A stretch of DNA of 38,058 nucleotides, taken from the NCBI GenBank assembly GCA_017448185.1, contig JAFSLX010000074.1, forward strand, positions 1 to 38,058, given 5' to 3'. The notes under the pieces are model-generated. The model was not told the DNA's origin. It ran no database searches and worked only from the letters and a program-made list of their open reading frames with translations. Below, piece by piece: positions 1-10,057 of this stretch (position 1 is the stretch's first letter; each line of letters begins with the position of its first letter). The DNA comes from Bacteroidales bacterium (GTDB lineage: Bacteria; Bacteroidota; Bacteroidia; Bacteroidales; P3). A program made the translations under genes and the position numbers.

Positions 1-51
1 GTCGTTGTTCAGTGTTTGACTGAACAACGACTGAACAACGACCGAACAACA
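1..51. repeat. 11-bp-unit palindromic intergenic element, copy 1 (cut by window start)
   Basis: A 13-nt left arm (1-13), the centre GTTTG (14-18), then three head-to-tail 11-bp units on the right (19-29, 30-40, 41-51) of the form ACTGAACAACG. The right side pairs perfectly with the visible left arm. The third unit has drifted (ACCGAACAACA). The left arm is truncated by the window edge. The element lies about 120 bp upstream of the restriction gene. Four further copies occur in the window. Confidence 0.9.
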
Positions 52-173
52 AGTGAATAAATGACGGTAAAGATGTGTATTATAGGATAATCAAGTCTAC
101 TTAATTATTTTTTTATTCAAAAACAATTTTTTGTTGCATAATACGTTATTCAGATATTAATTGGTGTTTCAGC

Positions 174-1244
174 ATGAAAGAAACTGTTATACAACCAGGC
201 CTATTCGGTCAAAAACATTCGAGCCGCGATTATTCAAAGGCTGAATGCTGGGGGAAGAACCAATTCAACAGTTCTTTCCCTGCATCACTTGTGGCCTATA
301 TGTACTTTAAAGGAATAGCGCCGATATACATCAAGACAACCAAGGACAATAAGATTACTCACACCACAATTGCCAGCCAAGACCTATTTGGCATCAACCC
401 GTTGAGCGATAACGCATACTACAACTACGAAGCAGGGTTTCCTCCTTATGAAAAATTCTACCAAGGAGAGCGAGAACATATTGACCTCGTAATGATGGAC
501 ACCGAAACCAGCAAGGTGCTTTCGGGATTAGAAATCAAGCTAACAGCACTACCCGACAACACTACCAAGTCGCAGCCCGAATCAGAGTGGGGTACGGAAA
601 TTGTAATGCGTCCACCTACTATTTGCTTTCTTGCTTGCAGTATTTGTGAAAACTATAGTAACACCAGAAGTAAAGAGCGCCTACGCACGATGCTACGTAA
701 AGTGCCCCAAATTAACCATTGGGAAGAAATAGACGAAGTTCTGCCCCATTACACCAAGATACTTGAGGCCGTGCTTGCCGTCTCTTCAGACATGTATAAC
801 AAACAGAAGCCTCTTATCATTCAGCCAATATGGAAAACCGAAGGGAACAAGATGAGGCTGAAGGACGATTGCCTTGACGTGTTTGTATGGTCAAATCTCG
901 CCATTATCCAAATGTGCTGCACCGAGGAAGCCTCGGACTTGCGTCATCTCAACCGCTTCAATCGTACCGTCATCTGGCTTTACAAAATGCTGCTTGATTA
1001 TGTAACCTACGACACATTCGACTACAAGCGCATCATCCGACTCCAATCGTACAACCTTGCCAACGACAAAGCATTTGCCATGCCTGGAGCCAAATCACGA
1101 GTATTTCTAAAGAGAGATATCGTTGTCAAACCAAGAATCTCCAAACATGAAATAAAAAATATTATCCTTGGTGGAGGCCAAGAATTATTAAGTCCTGAAC
1201 GTCGTTTCGATGCCGTTCTTGTCAATAGCCCTGATATTTTTTAG
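174..1244 (+). CDS. Type II restriction endonuclease, HindVP/HgiDI-like
   Basis: A 356-residue protein I recognise as the HindVP/HgiDI restriction endonuclease family, whose known members cut GRCGYC. A PD-(D/E)xK-like core is visible: Asp104 in EHIDLVMMD followed by Glu120-Ile-Lys122 in SGLEIKLTALP, in a conserved block at residues 95-125. The cytosine methyltransferase gene begins 2 nt after the stop, the expected partner. The endonuclease gene precedes the methyltransferase gene, and no controller (C) protein gene is visible. The leader is A/T-rich with no clear TAnnTTTG promoter. The gene is more A/T-rich, with more A/T-ending codons, than the genes that follow, which suggests acquisition by transfer. 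The recognition sequence is inferred from the family and not shown here. Confidence 0.85.
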   Translation: MKETVIQPGLFGQKHSSRDYSKAECWGKNQFNSSFPASLVAYMYFKGIAPIYIKTTKDNKITHTTIASQDLFGINPLSDNAYYNYEAGFPPYEKFYQGEREHIDLVMMDTETSKVLSGLEIKLTALPDNTTKSQPESEWGTEIVMRPPTICFLACSICENYSNTRSKERLRTMLRKVPQINHWEEIDEVLPHYTKILEAVLAVSSDMYNKQKPLIIQPIWKTEGNKMRLKDDCLDVFVWSNLAIIQMCCTEEASDLRHLNRFNRTVIWLYKMLLDYVTYDTFDYKRIIRLQSYNLANDKAFAMPGAKSRVFLKRDIVVKPRISKHEIKNIILGGGQELLSPERRFDAVLVNSPDIF

Positions 1245-1246
1245 TC

Positions 1247-2152
1247 ATGAGAGTTGTTGATTTATTCTGCGGTTGTGGTGGGTTGAGTCTCGGCTTCGAG
1301 AAAGCAGGATTCAATGTTGTTGCAGCATTTGACAAATGGGACGAAGCCATAAATGTATACAACCTAAATTTTAGTCACCCAGCAAGTCAACTAGACTTAT
1401 CAGATATTGAGTATTGTATTGAAAAAATAGCTTTATATCAACCCGATATTATTATTGGAGGGCCTCCTTGCCAAGACTTTTCATCGGCAGGCAAACGAGA
1501 CGAAGATAACGGACGTGGAAATCTTACAGTTAATTATGCTGAAATAGTTAGCAGTATCAAACCAAACATGTTCGTCATGGAGAATGTGGACCGAATAACT
1601 AAAACCAACAAACTAGTAGAAGCAAAACGGTTATTTCATGAAGTTGGTTATGGTCTTTCTTTCCGTATTATGGACGCGAGTTATTGCGGTGTTCCCCAGA
1701 AGCGTAAACGATTCTTCATGGTTGGCAAACTTGGTGAGCAAGATGGGTTTATGGACTCCTTTTTTGAAGAAGGGCTATCAAACAAACCCATGACCCTTAG
1801 AGATTACTTCGGCAACACACTTGGCATTGAATACTACTACCGTCACCCTCGCAGTTATGCACGTCGCGGCATCTTCAGCATTGACGAACCAAGTCCTACA
1901 GTCAGAGGGGTCAATCGACCTATGCCTGATGGATATGAGATTCATGCCAATGACCCTGTTAAGAGCAAAGATGGCATTCGACCTCTTACAACAAAAGAGA
2001 GAAGCCTTATACAAACATTTCCTGCTGAATTCCAATTTGCAGGCAGCAAAACAGATGTGGAGCAAATGATTGGAAACGCAGTTCCCGTGAACCTTGCAAA
2101 ATATATGGCAACAGCCATTTATCGCTACATTAATCACTCCAAAGTAAAGTAA
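1247..2152 (+). CDS. DNA (cytosine-5-)-methyltransferase of the HindVP/HgiDI-type system
   Basis: A 301-residue C5-cytosine methyltransferase that would protect host DNA from the adjacent endonuclease. Motifs appear in canonical order: SAM-binding motif I (DLFCGCGGLSLGFE, residues 5-18), catalytic motif IV with the Pro-Cys nucleophile (GGPPCQDFSSAGKR, Cys75), motif VI (ENV, 112-114), motif VIII (QKRKRFF) and the C-terminal motif IX/X region (RPLTTKERSLIQTFP, then GNAVPVNLA). The target-recognition region between VIII and IX is short, consistent with a single-specificity type II enzyme near 300 residues. It is coupled to the endonuclease gene with a 2-nt gap, and a strong terminator follows. 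Family assignment is firm; GRCGYC specificity is inferred from the partner. Confidence 0.93.
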   Translation: MRVVDLFCGCGGLSLGFEKAGFNVVAAFDKWDEAINVYNLNFSHPASQLDLSDIEYCIEKIALYQPDIIIGGPPCQDFSSAGKRDEDNGRGNLTVNYAEIVSSIKPNMFVMENVDRITKTNKLVEAKRLFHEVGYGLSFRIMDASYCGVPQKRKRFFMVGKLGEQDGFMDSFFEEGLSNKPMTLRDYFGNTLGIEYYYRHPRSYARRGIFSIDEPSPTVRGVNRPMPDGYEIHANDPVKSKDGIRPLTTKERSLIQTFPAEFQFAGSKTDVEQMIGNAVPVNLAKYMATAIYRYINHSKVK

Positions 2153-2177
2153 ACAACTTGTTTATAATACCACCATT

Positions 2178-2220
2178 CACAGGCAAAAACAATTGTTTTT
2201 TGCCTGTGTTTTTACTTTTT
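2178..2220 (+). terminator. Intrinsic terminator after the restriction-modification pair
   Basis: An inverted repeat with arms CACAGGCAAAAAC (2178-2190) and GTTTTTTGCCTGTG (2195-2208; one extra T) around the loop AATT, followed by a T-rich tract to 2220. It lies 25 nt after the methyltransferase stop and isolates the restriction-modification transcript from hppA. Confidence 0.85.
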
Positions 2221-2252
2221 TTTGTTTGCAATTAAAAAAATTTATATATTTG
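2221..2252 (+). promoter_or_regulatory. Bacteroidota-type promoter of the hppA-atpDC operon
   Basis: TTTG (2221-2224), a 20-bp spacer and TATATTTG (2245-2252) match the Bacteroidota housekeeping consensus TTTG-N19..21-TAnnTTTG. The predicted transcript leader is roughly 35-40 nt before the hppA ATG at 2296. The next candidate -7 box (TATTTTG, 2253-2259) overlaps it. Confidence 0.8.
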
Positions 2253-2295
2253 TATTTTGTTTTTGAAATGTGAAAATAACAAAAAATAACTATAT

Positions 2296-4695
2296 ATGAA
2301 GAAATTAACATTGACACTCGCAGCCATGGCGGCGCCGATTTTGGCGTTTGCCAGTGAGGCGGACCTCGAAATGCCGGCCGGTTTCTCTTCGAACAGCGAC
2401 ACCTCAATCCTCTATTGGGGCTTCGCCGTGGTGGTACTCGGCCTTCTGTTTGGATTCTGGCAATTCAGCAAAGTGCGCAAACTGAAGGCGCACAAGTCGA
2501 TGCTCGAAATCGGCAATGTCATTTTCAAGACCTGTTCAACCTACCTGAAGCAGCAGGGCAAGTTCCTGTTGTTGCTTTTCTTGTTTATCGGTGCTGCCAT
2601 TGCACTGTACTTCGGTGTGCTGAGCCACATGAACGGCGGCGCTGTGCTGCTGATTCTTGGCTGGACGGTTATCGGTATTCTGGGTAGCTATGGTGTGGCA
2701 TGGTTCGGTGTGCGTATGAACACCTACGCCAACGCCCGCATGGCTTTTGCCAGCCTGCGCCGCAAACCCCTCGACCTGCTCAATATACCGCTGCGCGCCG
2801 GTATGAGCATCGGCATTGTGCTGATTTGCGTCGAGTTGGTGCTGATGCTGACCATCCTGCTGTTCATGCCCGAGAATCTGGCGGGCAGCTGCTTCATCGG
2901 CTTTGCCATCGGCGAGAGCCTCGGTGCCTCGGCACTGCGTATCGCCGGCGGTATCTTCACCAAGATTGCCGACATCGGAAGCGACCTGATGAAGGTGGTA
3001 TTCAAGATTGGTGAGGACGACCCGCGCAACCCCGGTGTCATTGCCGACTGCACCGGCGACAATGCCGGCGACAGCATCGGACCCACCGCCGACGGCTTCG
3101 AGACCTACGGTGTGACCGGCGTGGCCCTCGTGAGTTTCATTCTCCTTGCCGTGCCCGACATGGACATGCAGGTCAAACTTCTCGTCTGGATCTTCGTCAT
3201 GCGTATCCTCGGTATCCTTGCCTCGGTGCTTTCCTACTATATCAATGGCGCGATTGCGCGTGCGAAATATAAAAATGCCGACGATATCAACTTTGAGCAG
3301 CCGCTTACCTCGCTGGTGTGGATTACCTCCATCCTGTCGATTGTGGCTACCTTCTGCGCTTCTTACTTCATCCTCGGCAGCCTGGGCAACAACTGGTGGC
3401 TCGCCTTGAGCATCATCATCAGCTGCGGCACCCTCGGTGCAGCCCTTATCCCCGAGTTCACCAAACTCTTCACCTCCCCCACTTCGAAACATGTGAAGGA
3501 AGTTGTCAAGGCCTCTGAGCAGGGCGGCGCTTCACTGAATATCCTGAGCGGCCTTGTGGCTGGCAACATGGGCGGTTTCTGGACCGGTATCGTCTTCTTC
3601 GTGCTGATGGTTATCGCCTACTTTGCCTCCACGTTCTTCAATATCGAGCCGGTCTTCGGCCCCTACTATACCATCTTCGCCTTCGGCCTCGTGGCCTTCG
3701 GTATGCTGGGCATGGGTCCTGTGACCATCGCTGTCGACAGCTACGGTCCGGTGACCGACAACGCCCAGAGTGTGTATGAGCTTAGCCTTATTGAAGACGA
3801 CATTGAGAAAACCACAAAGGAGGTTGAGAGCGAGTTCGGCTTCAAGCCCGACTTCGAGAAAGCAAAATACTACCTCGAGGCCAACGACGGCGCAGGCAAC
3901 ACCTTCAAGGCTACGGCCAAACCCGTGCTGATCGGTACCGCCGTTGTGGGTGCCACCACGATGATCTTCAGTCTTATCCTGATGATTAACAAGACCCTCG
4001 GTATTGCTCCCGAGAGCATCCTCAACCTGCTCAACCCCTACAGCATCCTCGGATTCATACTTGGCGGCTGCGTCATCTATTGGTTCACAGGCGCTTCGAT
4101 GCAGGCTGTGACCACCGGTGCCAACCGTGCTGTGGAATACATCAAGGACAATATCAAACTCGACCCCAATGCCCCCAAGAAGGCCGATATCGAGAAGAGC
4201 CAGGAAGTGGTGAAGATTTGCACCAACTATGCACAGAAAGGTATGATCAATATCTTTATCGCCATCTTCTGCTTCGCCCTTGCCTTTGCTTGCCTCTCGA
4301 GCCCCGAGAGCATCGGTGGCCAAAATGCCGTGTGCCTCTTTATCAGCTACCTCATCTCGATTGCCGTCTTCGGCCTGTTCCAGGCTGTGTTCATGGCTAA
4401 TGCCGGTGGCGCATGGGACAATGCGAAGAAGGTGGTTGAGGTCGACATGCAAGCCAAGGGCACTCCGCTGCACGACGCTTCGGTTGTCGGCGACACCGTG
4501 GGCGACCCCTTCAAGGACACCTCCAGCGTTGCACTGAACCCCATCATCAAGTTCACCACCCTCTTCGGTGTGCTGGCCATGGAGATTGCCATCAGCGAAG
4601 GTTTCCGCGGCATGGCTCCCTGGTTCGGTGTGGCATTCCTCATCATCGCATTGGTATTTGTATACCGCTCTTTCTACAAAATGAGAATTAAATAA
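2296..4695 (+). CDS. hppA: Membrane-bound ion-translocating pyrophosphatase, divergent K+-independent type
   Basis: A 799-residue, very hydrophobic protein that hydrolyses pyrophosphate and pumps H+ (or Na+) across the inner membrane. Pyrophosphate/Mg-binding signatures are present: EDDPRNP...GDNAGD at residues 240-259 and GDTVGDPFKD at 732-741, plus DSYGPVTDNA near the middle. The lysine in GNTFKAT (Lys538) is at the position where Lys marks K+-independent enzymes and Ala marks K+-dependent ones. The signatures differ from canonical forms (GDNAGDSIGPTADGFETYG instead of GDNVGDCAGMAADLFE; TSSVALNP instead of TSGPSLN). This resembles the evolutionarily divergent Na+-inhibited H+-PPase clade known from Chlorobium and Cellulomonas; that placement is inference. 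The N-terminus starts with a signal-peptide-like stretch (MKKLTLTLAAMAAPILAFAS). atpD starts 9 nt after the stop. Confidence 0.93.
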   Translation: MKKLTLTLAAMAAPILAFASEADLEMPAGFSSNSDTSILYWGFAVVVLGLLFGFWQFSKVRKLKAHKSMLEIGNVIFKTCSTYLKQQGKFLLLLFLFIGAAIALYFGVLSHMNGGAVLLILGWTVIGILGSYGVAWFGVRMNTYANARMAFASLRRKPLDLLNIPLRAGMSIGIVLICVELVLMLTILLFMPENLAGSCFIGFAIGESLGASALRIAGGIFTKIADIGSDLMKVVFKIGEDDPRNPGVIADCTGDNAGDSIGPTADGFETYGVTGVALVSFILLAVPDMDMQVKLLVWIFVMRILGILASVLSYYINGAIARAKYKNADDINFEQPLTSLVWITSILSIVATFCASYFILGSLGNNWWLALSIIISCGTLGAALIPEFTKLFTSPTSKHVKEVVKASEQGGASLNILSGLVAGNMGGFWTGIVFFVLMVIAYFASTFFNIEPVFGPYYTIFAFGLVAFGMLGMGPVTIAVDSYGPVTDNAQSVYELSLIEDDIEKTTKEVESEFGFKPDFEKAKYYLEANDGAGNTFKATAKPVLIGTAVVGATTMIFSLILMINKTLGIAPESILNLLNPYSILGFILGGCVIYWFTGASMQAVTTGANRAVEYIKDNIKLDPNAPKKADIEKSQEVVKICTNYAQKGMINIFIAIFCFALAFACLSSPESIGGQNAVCLFISYLISIAVFGLFQAVFMANAGGAWDNAKKVVEVDMQAKGTPLHDASVVGDTVGDPFKDTSSVALNPIIKFTTLFGVLAMEIAISEGFRGMAPWFGVAFLIIALVFVYRSFYKMRIK

Positions 4696-6207
<1,512 letters not shown>

Positions 6208-6210
6208 AAG

Positions 6211-6447
6211 ATGAAAATCAAGATAACAAAGCCGGATGCCACCCTGTACGAGGGCGAGGTGAAACTGGCTCAACTGCCCGGTACAGGCGGATTGTTCGAA
6301 ATACTGAACAACCACGCCCCGATCATCTCGTCGCTGACCAAAGGCACCTTGCGCATCGTCACCGATACAGACGAAGAAAAGACTTTCGATATTCGCGGCG
6401 GTGTGGTCAAAGGCCAGCAGAACAACATTCTGATACTTGTACAATGA
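6211..6447 (+). CDS. atpC: F1Fo ATP synthase subunit epsilon (short form)
   Basis: A 78-residue epsilon subunit made of only the N-terminal beta-sandwich domain (KITKPDATLYEGEV, then LPGTGGLFEILNNHAPIISSL). The C-terminal two-helix domain that inhibits ATP hydrolysis in longer epsilon subunits is absent, as is usual in Bacteroidota. It starts 3 nt after atpD. Its TGA stop overlaps the ATG of the next gene (ATGA at 6444-6447), so translation of the amidohydrolase is probably coupled to it. Confidence 0.93.
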   Translation: MKIKITKPDATLYEGEVKLAQLPGTGGLFEILNNHAPIISSLTKGTLRIVTDTDEEKTFDIRGGVVKGQQNNILILVQ

Positions 6448-7559
6448 CCATCGGTAACGCACTGCTCAACGGACAAACCGTTGACATAGTTATTAACGGT
6501 TCCATCATCGAAAGCGTTACACCACACAGTCCATGCGCAGTCAATATTGACGCGCATGGACTTTCCGTTTTTCCAGGGTTGATGAACATGCATTCGCATG
6601 CACCGATGACCCTTTTTCGTGGACTTGGCGATGACAAGCCGCTCGATGTATGGCTCAACGACTATATCTGGCCTGCCGAGCAAAAACTGACCGACGAACT
6701 GGTCTACAAGGGCACCCTGCAAGCATGCCGCGAGATGCTGGCTTCCGGCACTACGGCCTTCAACGACATGTACTTTCACCTACCTGCAATGGCACAGGCG
6801 GTGAAGGACTGTGGCATACGTGCCATGCTGGGGTTCAATATCTTCGGTGATGGCGACGACCTTGAAAACATTAATGTGTTACTGCATGAATGTTGTGGTG
6901 TCCGCTTTTCAATCGCGCCACATTCTATCTACACCGTCTCTGAAAAAGGGCTTCGTCGCTGCGCCGATGTCTGTACCAATCTACATTTGCCCATGCACAT
7001 CCACATGAGCGAAACTCAAAAGGAGGTTGACGACTGTCTTCGAGAACACGGATGCCGCCCTTGGGAATATCTCGACAAACTCGGAATCCTCGACCAGCTG
7101 GGACAAAACATCATAGCAGCCCACTGCCTGCATCTGTCCGAGAAAGAAATCCAACTCATCGGTGACCACCACATCACCTGCGTCCACTGCCCAAACAGCA
7201 ACCTCAAACTCGGCAGCGGCTACCGTTTCCCAATGCTCGAACTCCTTGAAGCTGGAGCCAATGTAACACTTGGTACAGATGGCAGCGCTTCAAGCAATAA
7301 CCTCGACATGATCGAGGTGATGAAAACCGCCGCCTTACTTCAAAAAGGCTGGCGCAATGACCCAACCGTCGTCCCTGCACAACAGATACTCAATTTGGCC
7401 ACTGGTGGCCACACTATCGCCCCTGGTCAGCCTGCCTGCCTCTTCCTGGCCGATGTCAAAAGCCTTTCCGACCTTGTTTACGCATCCCACGGCGATTGCG
7501 TCAGGATGACATTAGTCGACGGAAAACAGGTCTACAAGAAAAACTCATTTCTCCCCTAA
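6444..7559 (+). CDS. Amidohydrolase, S-adenosylhomocysteine / methylthioadenosine deaminase-like
   Basis: A 371-residue metal-dependent deaminase of the amidohydrolase superfamily. Metal and catalytic motifs are in family order: HxH in MHSHAPMTLFRG (His50, His52), HIHMSET (His185/187, Glu190), AAHCLHL (His227) and LGTDGSASSNN (Asp279). This arrangement is typical of the MtaD/SsnA/TrzN group, which deaminates adenosine-type thioethers or related heterocycles; the exact substrate cannot be read from sequence. At 371 residues it is somewhat shorter than most members (about 420-450), lacking part of the flanking beta-sandwich. It is translationally coupled to atpC by a 4-bp overlap and overlaps the convergent acyltransferase gene by 15 bp at its 3' end. 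Confidence 0.85.
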   Translation: MTIGNALLNGQTVDIVINGSIIESVTPHSPCAVNIDAHGLSVFPGLMNMHSHAPMTLFRGLGDDKPLDVWLNDYIWPAEQKLTDELVYKGTLQACREMLASGTTAFNDMYFHLPAMAQAVKDCGIRAMLGFNIFGDGDDLENINVLLHECCGVRFSIAPHSIYTVSEKGLRRCADVCTNLHLPMHIHMSETQKEVDDCLREHGCRPWEYLDKLGILDQLGQNIIAAHCLHLSEKEIQLIGDHHITCVHCPNSNLKLGSGYRFPMLELLEAGANVTLGTDGSASSNNLDMIEVMKTAALLQKGWRNDPTVVPAQQILNLATGGHTIAPGQPACLFLADVKSLSDLVYASHGDCVRMTLVDGKQVYKKNSFLP

Positions 7560-8648
7560 CACACACCATCTTATTATCGGTATACGGCGCAGCACCTCAT
7601 ATAGCAGCGGCGAAAGCGTGAATACCGACACCGTCAGTATGGCATAAATCGCCACCGGCGGCAGCGAGGTATAGAACTTCATCATGTAGCCGAGGCTGGC
7701 GACGACGAGGTAGTGAACTATGTAGAGGCCGAAGCTGGAGTGGGTCATGTATCCCGCGAAGGCGTTGGTCTTGTCAAACTTTGCCTTGAACCACCCCATC
7801 ATTGCAAGGCACATTAGCCAGCCGTAGAGGCAGTTGAGAGGCGTGCTCATATATTGCGGAACGGTGTTATTCTGTCCGAAGGTACTGATGGTCAGCACGG
7901 TGCCGCTGATAACGGCAACTGCCATAAGGGGTATCCATGCTTTCCCAAGAACCTCATGCACTTCGTCCTGTGCAAAGACATAGTAGCCCAGCAGGAATAT
8001 GATGAAGTAAAAGACAGGCTTGTAGAGATTCCACAATCCATCGGCGCTTTCGGGCCGCGGATTAAAGATAAGCGTCTGCTGGCCTGCCCAGAACAGCACC
8101 CCGAACAGCACCAGTACCACGACAAGCAACCACTCCCGCGAAGCGAATAATTTGCAAAATTTACCAGTTCCCGTGCAGCATGGAACTTTTCTAATCAGCA
8201 GCAGTATCAGCGAAAACAGCCATAGGTCCTGTATGAACCACAGTGGGCCGATGCCGCTGACGGCCCATATAAAGTATTTTATAGGTTGAGGCACGGCGGC
8301 CATCACGTCGGTACCACCCACATGCGTGTTGAAGTAACCCGTCATCCACTGGAACACCAGCAAACCAATAGTGGACGGTACCAACAGTTTGCGTGTGCGG
8401 GCCTTAAACCACTCCTTACCATTTTTCTTCTGCAATGCATATCGCGCACTTACGCCTGCCAGAAGGAACAGCAGCGGCATGAACCATGGGTAGAGTACAT
8501 ACATCAGCACATCCTGATACTGAGGGCCGTCGCCGAAACCACCCACACCGCCAAACACACCTTTGTTGTTGAAAAAATAGATTACGTGGTAGAGCAGCAC
8601 AAGCAGCACCGTCACCCACCGCAAATTGTCAATCCAATATTTTCTCAT
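7545..8648 (-). CDS. Acyltransferase family 3 (OpgC/NodX-like) integral membrane protein
   Basis: A 367-residue multi-pass inner-membrane protein of the acyltransferase-3 superfamily, which moves acyl groups from acyl-CoA to carbohydrate or lipid acceptors at the membrane. It has the N-terminal family signature RKYWIDNLRWVTVLLVLLYH with the conserved His at the end of helix 1, FLLAGVSARYAL, the conserved Arg stretch KARTRKLLVPS, and GPLWFIQDLW mid-protein, with about ten hydrophobic segments. The acceptor is unknown. Its start overlaps the end of the upstream GNAT gene by 20 bp, so the two are probably co-transcribed. Its last 15 bp overlap the convergent amidohydrolase gene. Confidence 0.88.
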   Translation of the reverse strand: MRKYWIDNLRWVTVLLVLLYHVIYFFNNKGVFGGVGGFGDGPQYQDVLMYVLYPWFMPLLFLLAGVSARYALQKKNGKEWFKARTRKLLVPSTIGLLVFQWMTGYFNTHVGGTDVMAAVPQPIKYFIWAVSGIGPLWFIQDLWLFSLILLLIRKVPCCTGTGKFCKLFASREWLLVVVLVLFGVLFWAGQQTLIFNPRPESADGLWNLYKPVFYFIIFLLGYYVFAQDEVHEVLGKAWIPLMAVAVISGTVLTISTFGQNNTVPQYMSTPLNCLYGWLMCLAMMGWFKAKFDKTNAFAGYMTHSSFGLYIVHYLVVASLGYMMKFYTSLPPVAIYAILTVSVFTLSPLLYEVLRRIPIIRWCVLGEK

Positions 8649-9171
8649 ATCTTTCCAATTTCATGATTTTCACCAGCCTATCGGCTCCCATCTGTAGTTT
8701 GCTGCAGCGGTTCACCAAACCCGTGTCGCAGAAGCCACACTTCTCCATCACCTTCCCCGAAGCCGGATTCTCCGGAAAATAGTCGGCCCAAATAGCATTA
8801 AATCCTTTCTCTTCAAAACAATAATCAATCACCATCTGCAACGCCTCCGTGCAAATGCCGCGGTTCCAATAGGGACGTGCCACCCAGTAGCCTGCCTCCA
8901 CATCATTCTCCCCTATTTCGATATTGCTCTCGCCATGAACCATATAGCCCATGCAGCCTATCGCCTCGCCAGTCTCCTTCAGCTCGATTGCCCACATGTG
9001 GTCGCTCTTGAAAATGGTGCGAATAATCTCAAGACTCTCCTCCACACTCTTGTGCGGAGGCCACCCGGCGCGCGGCCCCACCTCTGGGTCGGAGGCATAT
9101 TTGAACAACACCTCTGCATCGTCATCGCGCCACGGGCGCAGAACGATTCTTTCAGTTTCCATATTAATCAT
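8629..9171 (-). CDS. GNAT N-acetyltransferase, RimJ/RimL-like
   Basis: A 180-residue GNAT-fold acetyltransferase. The start METERIVLRPWRDDDAEVLFKYASDPEVGPRAG is typical of the RimJ/RimL branch, and the acetyl-CoA pyrophosphate loop is seen in YWNRGICTEALQMVIDY (about residues 100-116), followed by NPASGKVMEKCGF. Members acetylate ribosomal-protein N-termini, amino acids or antibiotics; the substrate here is unknown. The initiating ATG may be Met1 or the in-frame Met4 (METERI). It overlaps the upstream DUF5131 gene by 8 bp and the downstream acyltransferase gene by 20 bp. Confidence 0.9.
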   Translation of the reverse strand: MINMETERIVLRPWRDDDAEVLFKYASDPEVGPRAGWPPHKSVEESLEIIRTIFKSDHMWAIELKETGEAIGCMGYMVHGESNIEIGENDVEAGYWVARPYWNRGICTEALQMVIDYCFEEKGFNAIWADYFPENPASGKVMEKCGFCDTGLVNRCSKLQMGADRLVKIMKLERYEKILD

Positions 9172-9967
9172 GATAATCAGTGTCTTTCCATTCGAATTTG
9201 ACTGTTTCCGGAACTAAGTATTTGCCTATCTTGTAGTCGATATTGGCTTTATGTGCCTGGCTGAGCTGGTGGCAGCGACGCACACGGTACGTGCGGCCGT
9301 CTTTGACGAAACGGGCGCCTGTCTGGTGGAAACGGAAAGGGACATCCTTTGCCACGCACTGCTCTCGGATGGAGAGCACCCAGTTGTAGTCGCAGGGTCT
9401 CGCGTCGACACCCGACTCTCCTCCCACCGACACCTCCTCTATCGCCTCGTCGAGCCACGGCGTGAGGTCCATAGCCGTGAGCAGCGGCGATGCGATGATG
9501 GCCTTGTGGCGGATGGGCAGCGAGCGGAATATAGGCAGGCGGTAGTCGGCCATTTCCTGGTTCTCCACAGTGCAGCCAACAATTACATTCTCGTAACCCA
9601 TGCCCCAGTCGTCTGGAACACACTGCATAAAGCGGTCGATGCGCTTGGTGAAGAAATAGAACCAGAGGTCGCTCCTCTCCTTCATCATCCGCCAGCAATC
9701 CGTCCGCCACTCGTCGGCATCTTGCAGCAGGAAGTCCGATGTGAAGCAGGTGAAGACCAATTTCCCGCTCTCAATCTTCCACGACTTGTCGCGCCGTCGC
9801 TTGACGGGCAGGTTGAAGTTGGCAGTCTTGCGGCAAAGGCTACTTGCAATCTCGCTGCCATACATCTCATCCTGCCGGTAGACATAGCAGAACTTGCATC
9901 CGGGGCTAATCTTGGTGCACCCGTGCCACGGGTTCCAGTCGGCGTATACTTCCCAATGTTCGGACAT
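9164..9967 (-). CDS. DUF5131 (phage Gp37/Gp68-like) Fe-S protein
   Basis: A 267-residue protein that I recognise as the DUF5131 / phage Gp37-Gp68 family. The N-terminus carries three cysteines in CTKISPGCKFCY (Cys17, Cys24, Cys27; C-x6-C-x2-C), like a radical-SAM-type 4Fe-4S site with wider first spacing. Family hallmarks follow: WNPWHGC, FTCFTSDFL, FYFFTKRIDR, NVIVGCTVENQ and VSVGGESG. The function is not established; the fold resembles radical SAM and SPL-like TIM barrels. Despite the phage-derived family name, no other phage gene lies nearby. It heads a run with the GNAT and acyltransferase genes. Confidence 0.85.
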   Translation of the reverse strand: MSEHWEVYADWNPWHGCTKISPGCKFCYVYRQDEMYGSEIASSLCRKTANFNLPVKRRRDKSWKIESGKLVFTCFTSDFLLQDADEWRTDCWRMMKERSDLWFYFFTKRIDRFMQCVPDDWGMGYENVIVGCTVENQEMADYRLPIFRSLPIRHKAIIASPLLTAMDLTPWLDEAIEEVSVGGESGVDARPCDYNWVLSIREQCVAKDVPFRFHQTGARFVKDGRTYRVRRCHQLSQAHKANIDYKIGKYLVPETVKFEWKDTDYHD

Positions 9968-10010
9968 GCAGTACTAACGGAATGCTGATGATTTTATTGC
10001 AACATTGGAT

Positions 10011-10044
10011 GAAAGCCAAGGATAGAATCCTAACCTTGGCTTTC
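10011..10044 (-). terminator. Hairpin after the MerR/GyrI regulator gene
   Basis: A perfect 11-bp inverted repeat, GAAAGCCAAGG (10011-10021) and CCTTGGCTTTC (10034-10044), with a 12-nt loop, lies 13 nt beyond the regulator's stop on the minus strand. It has no downstream U-tract, so termination strength is uncertain. It could also protect the 3' end of the mRNA. Confidence 0.5.
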
Positions 10045-10057
10045 GAATCTCTGCCGC

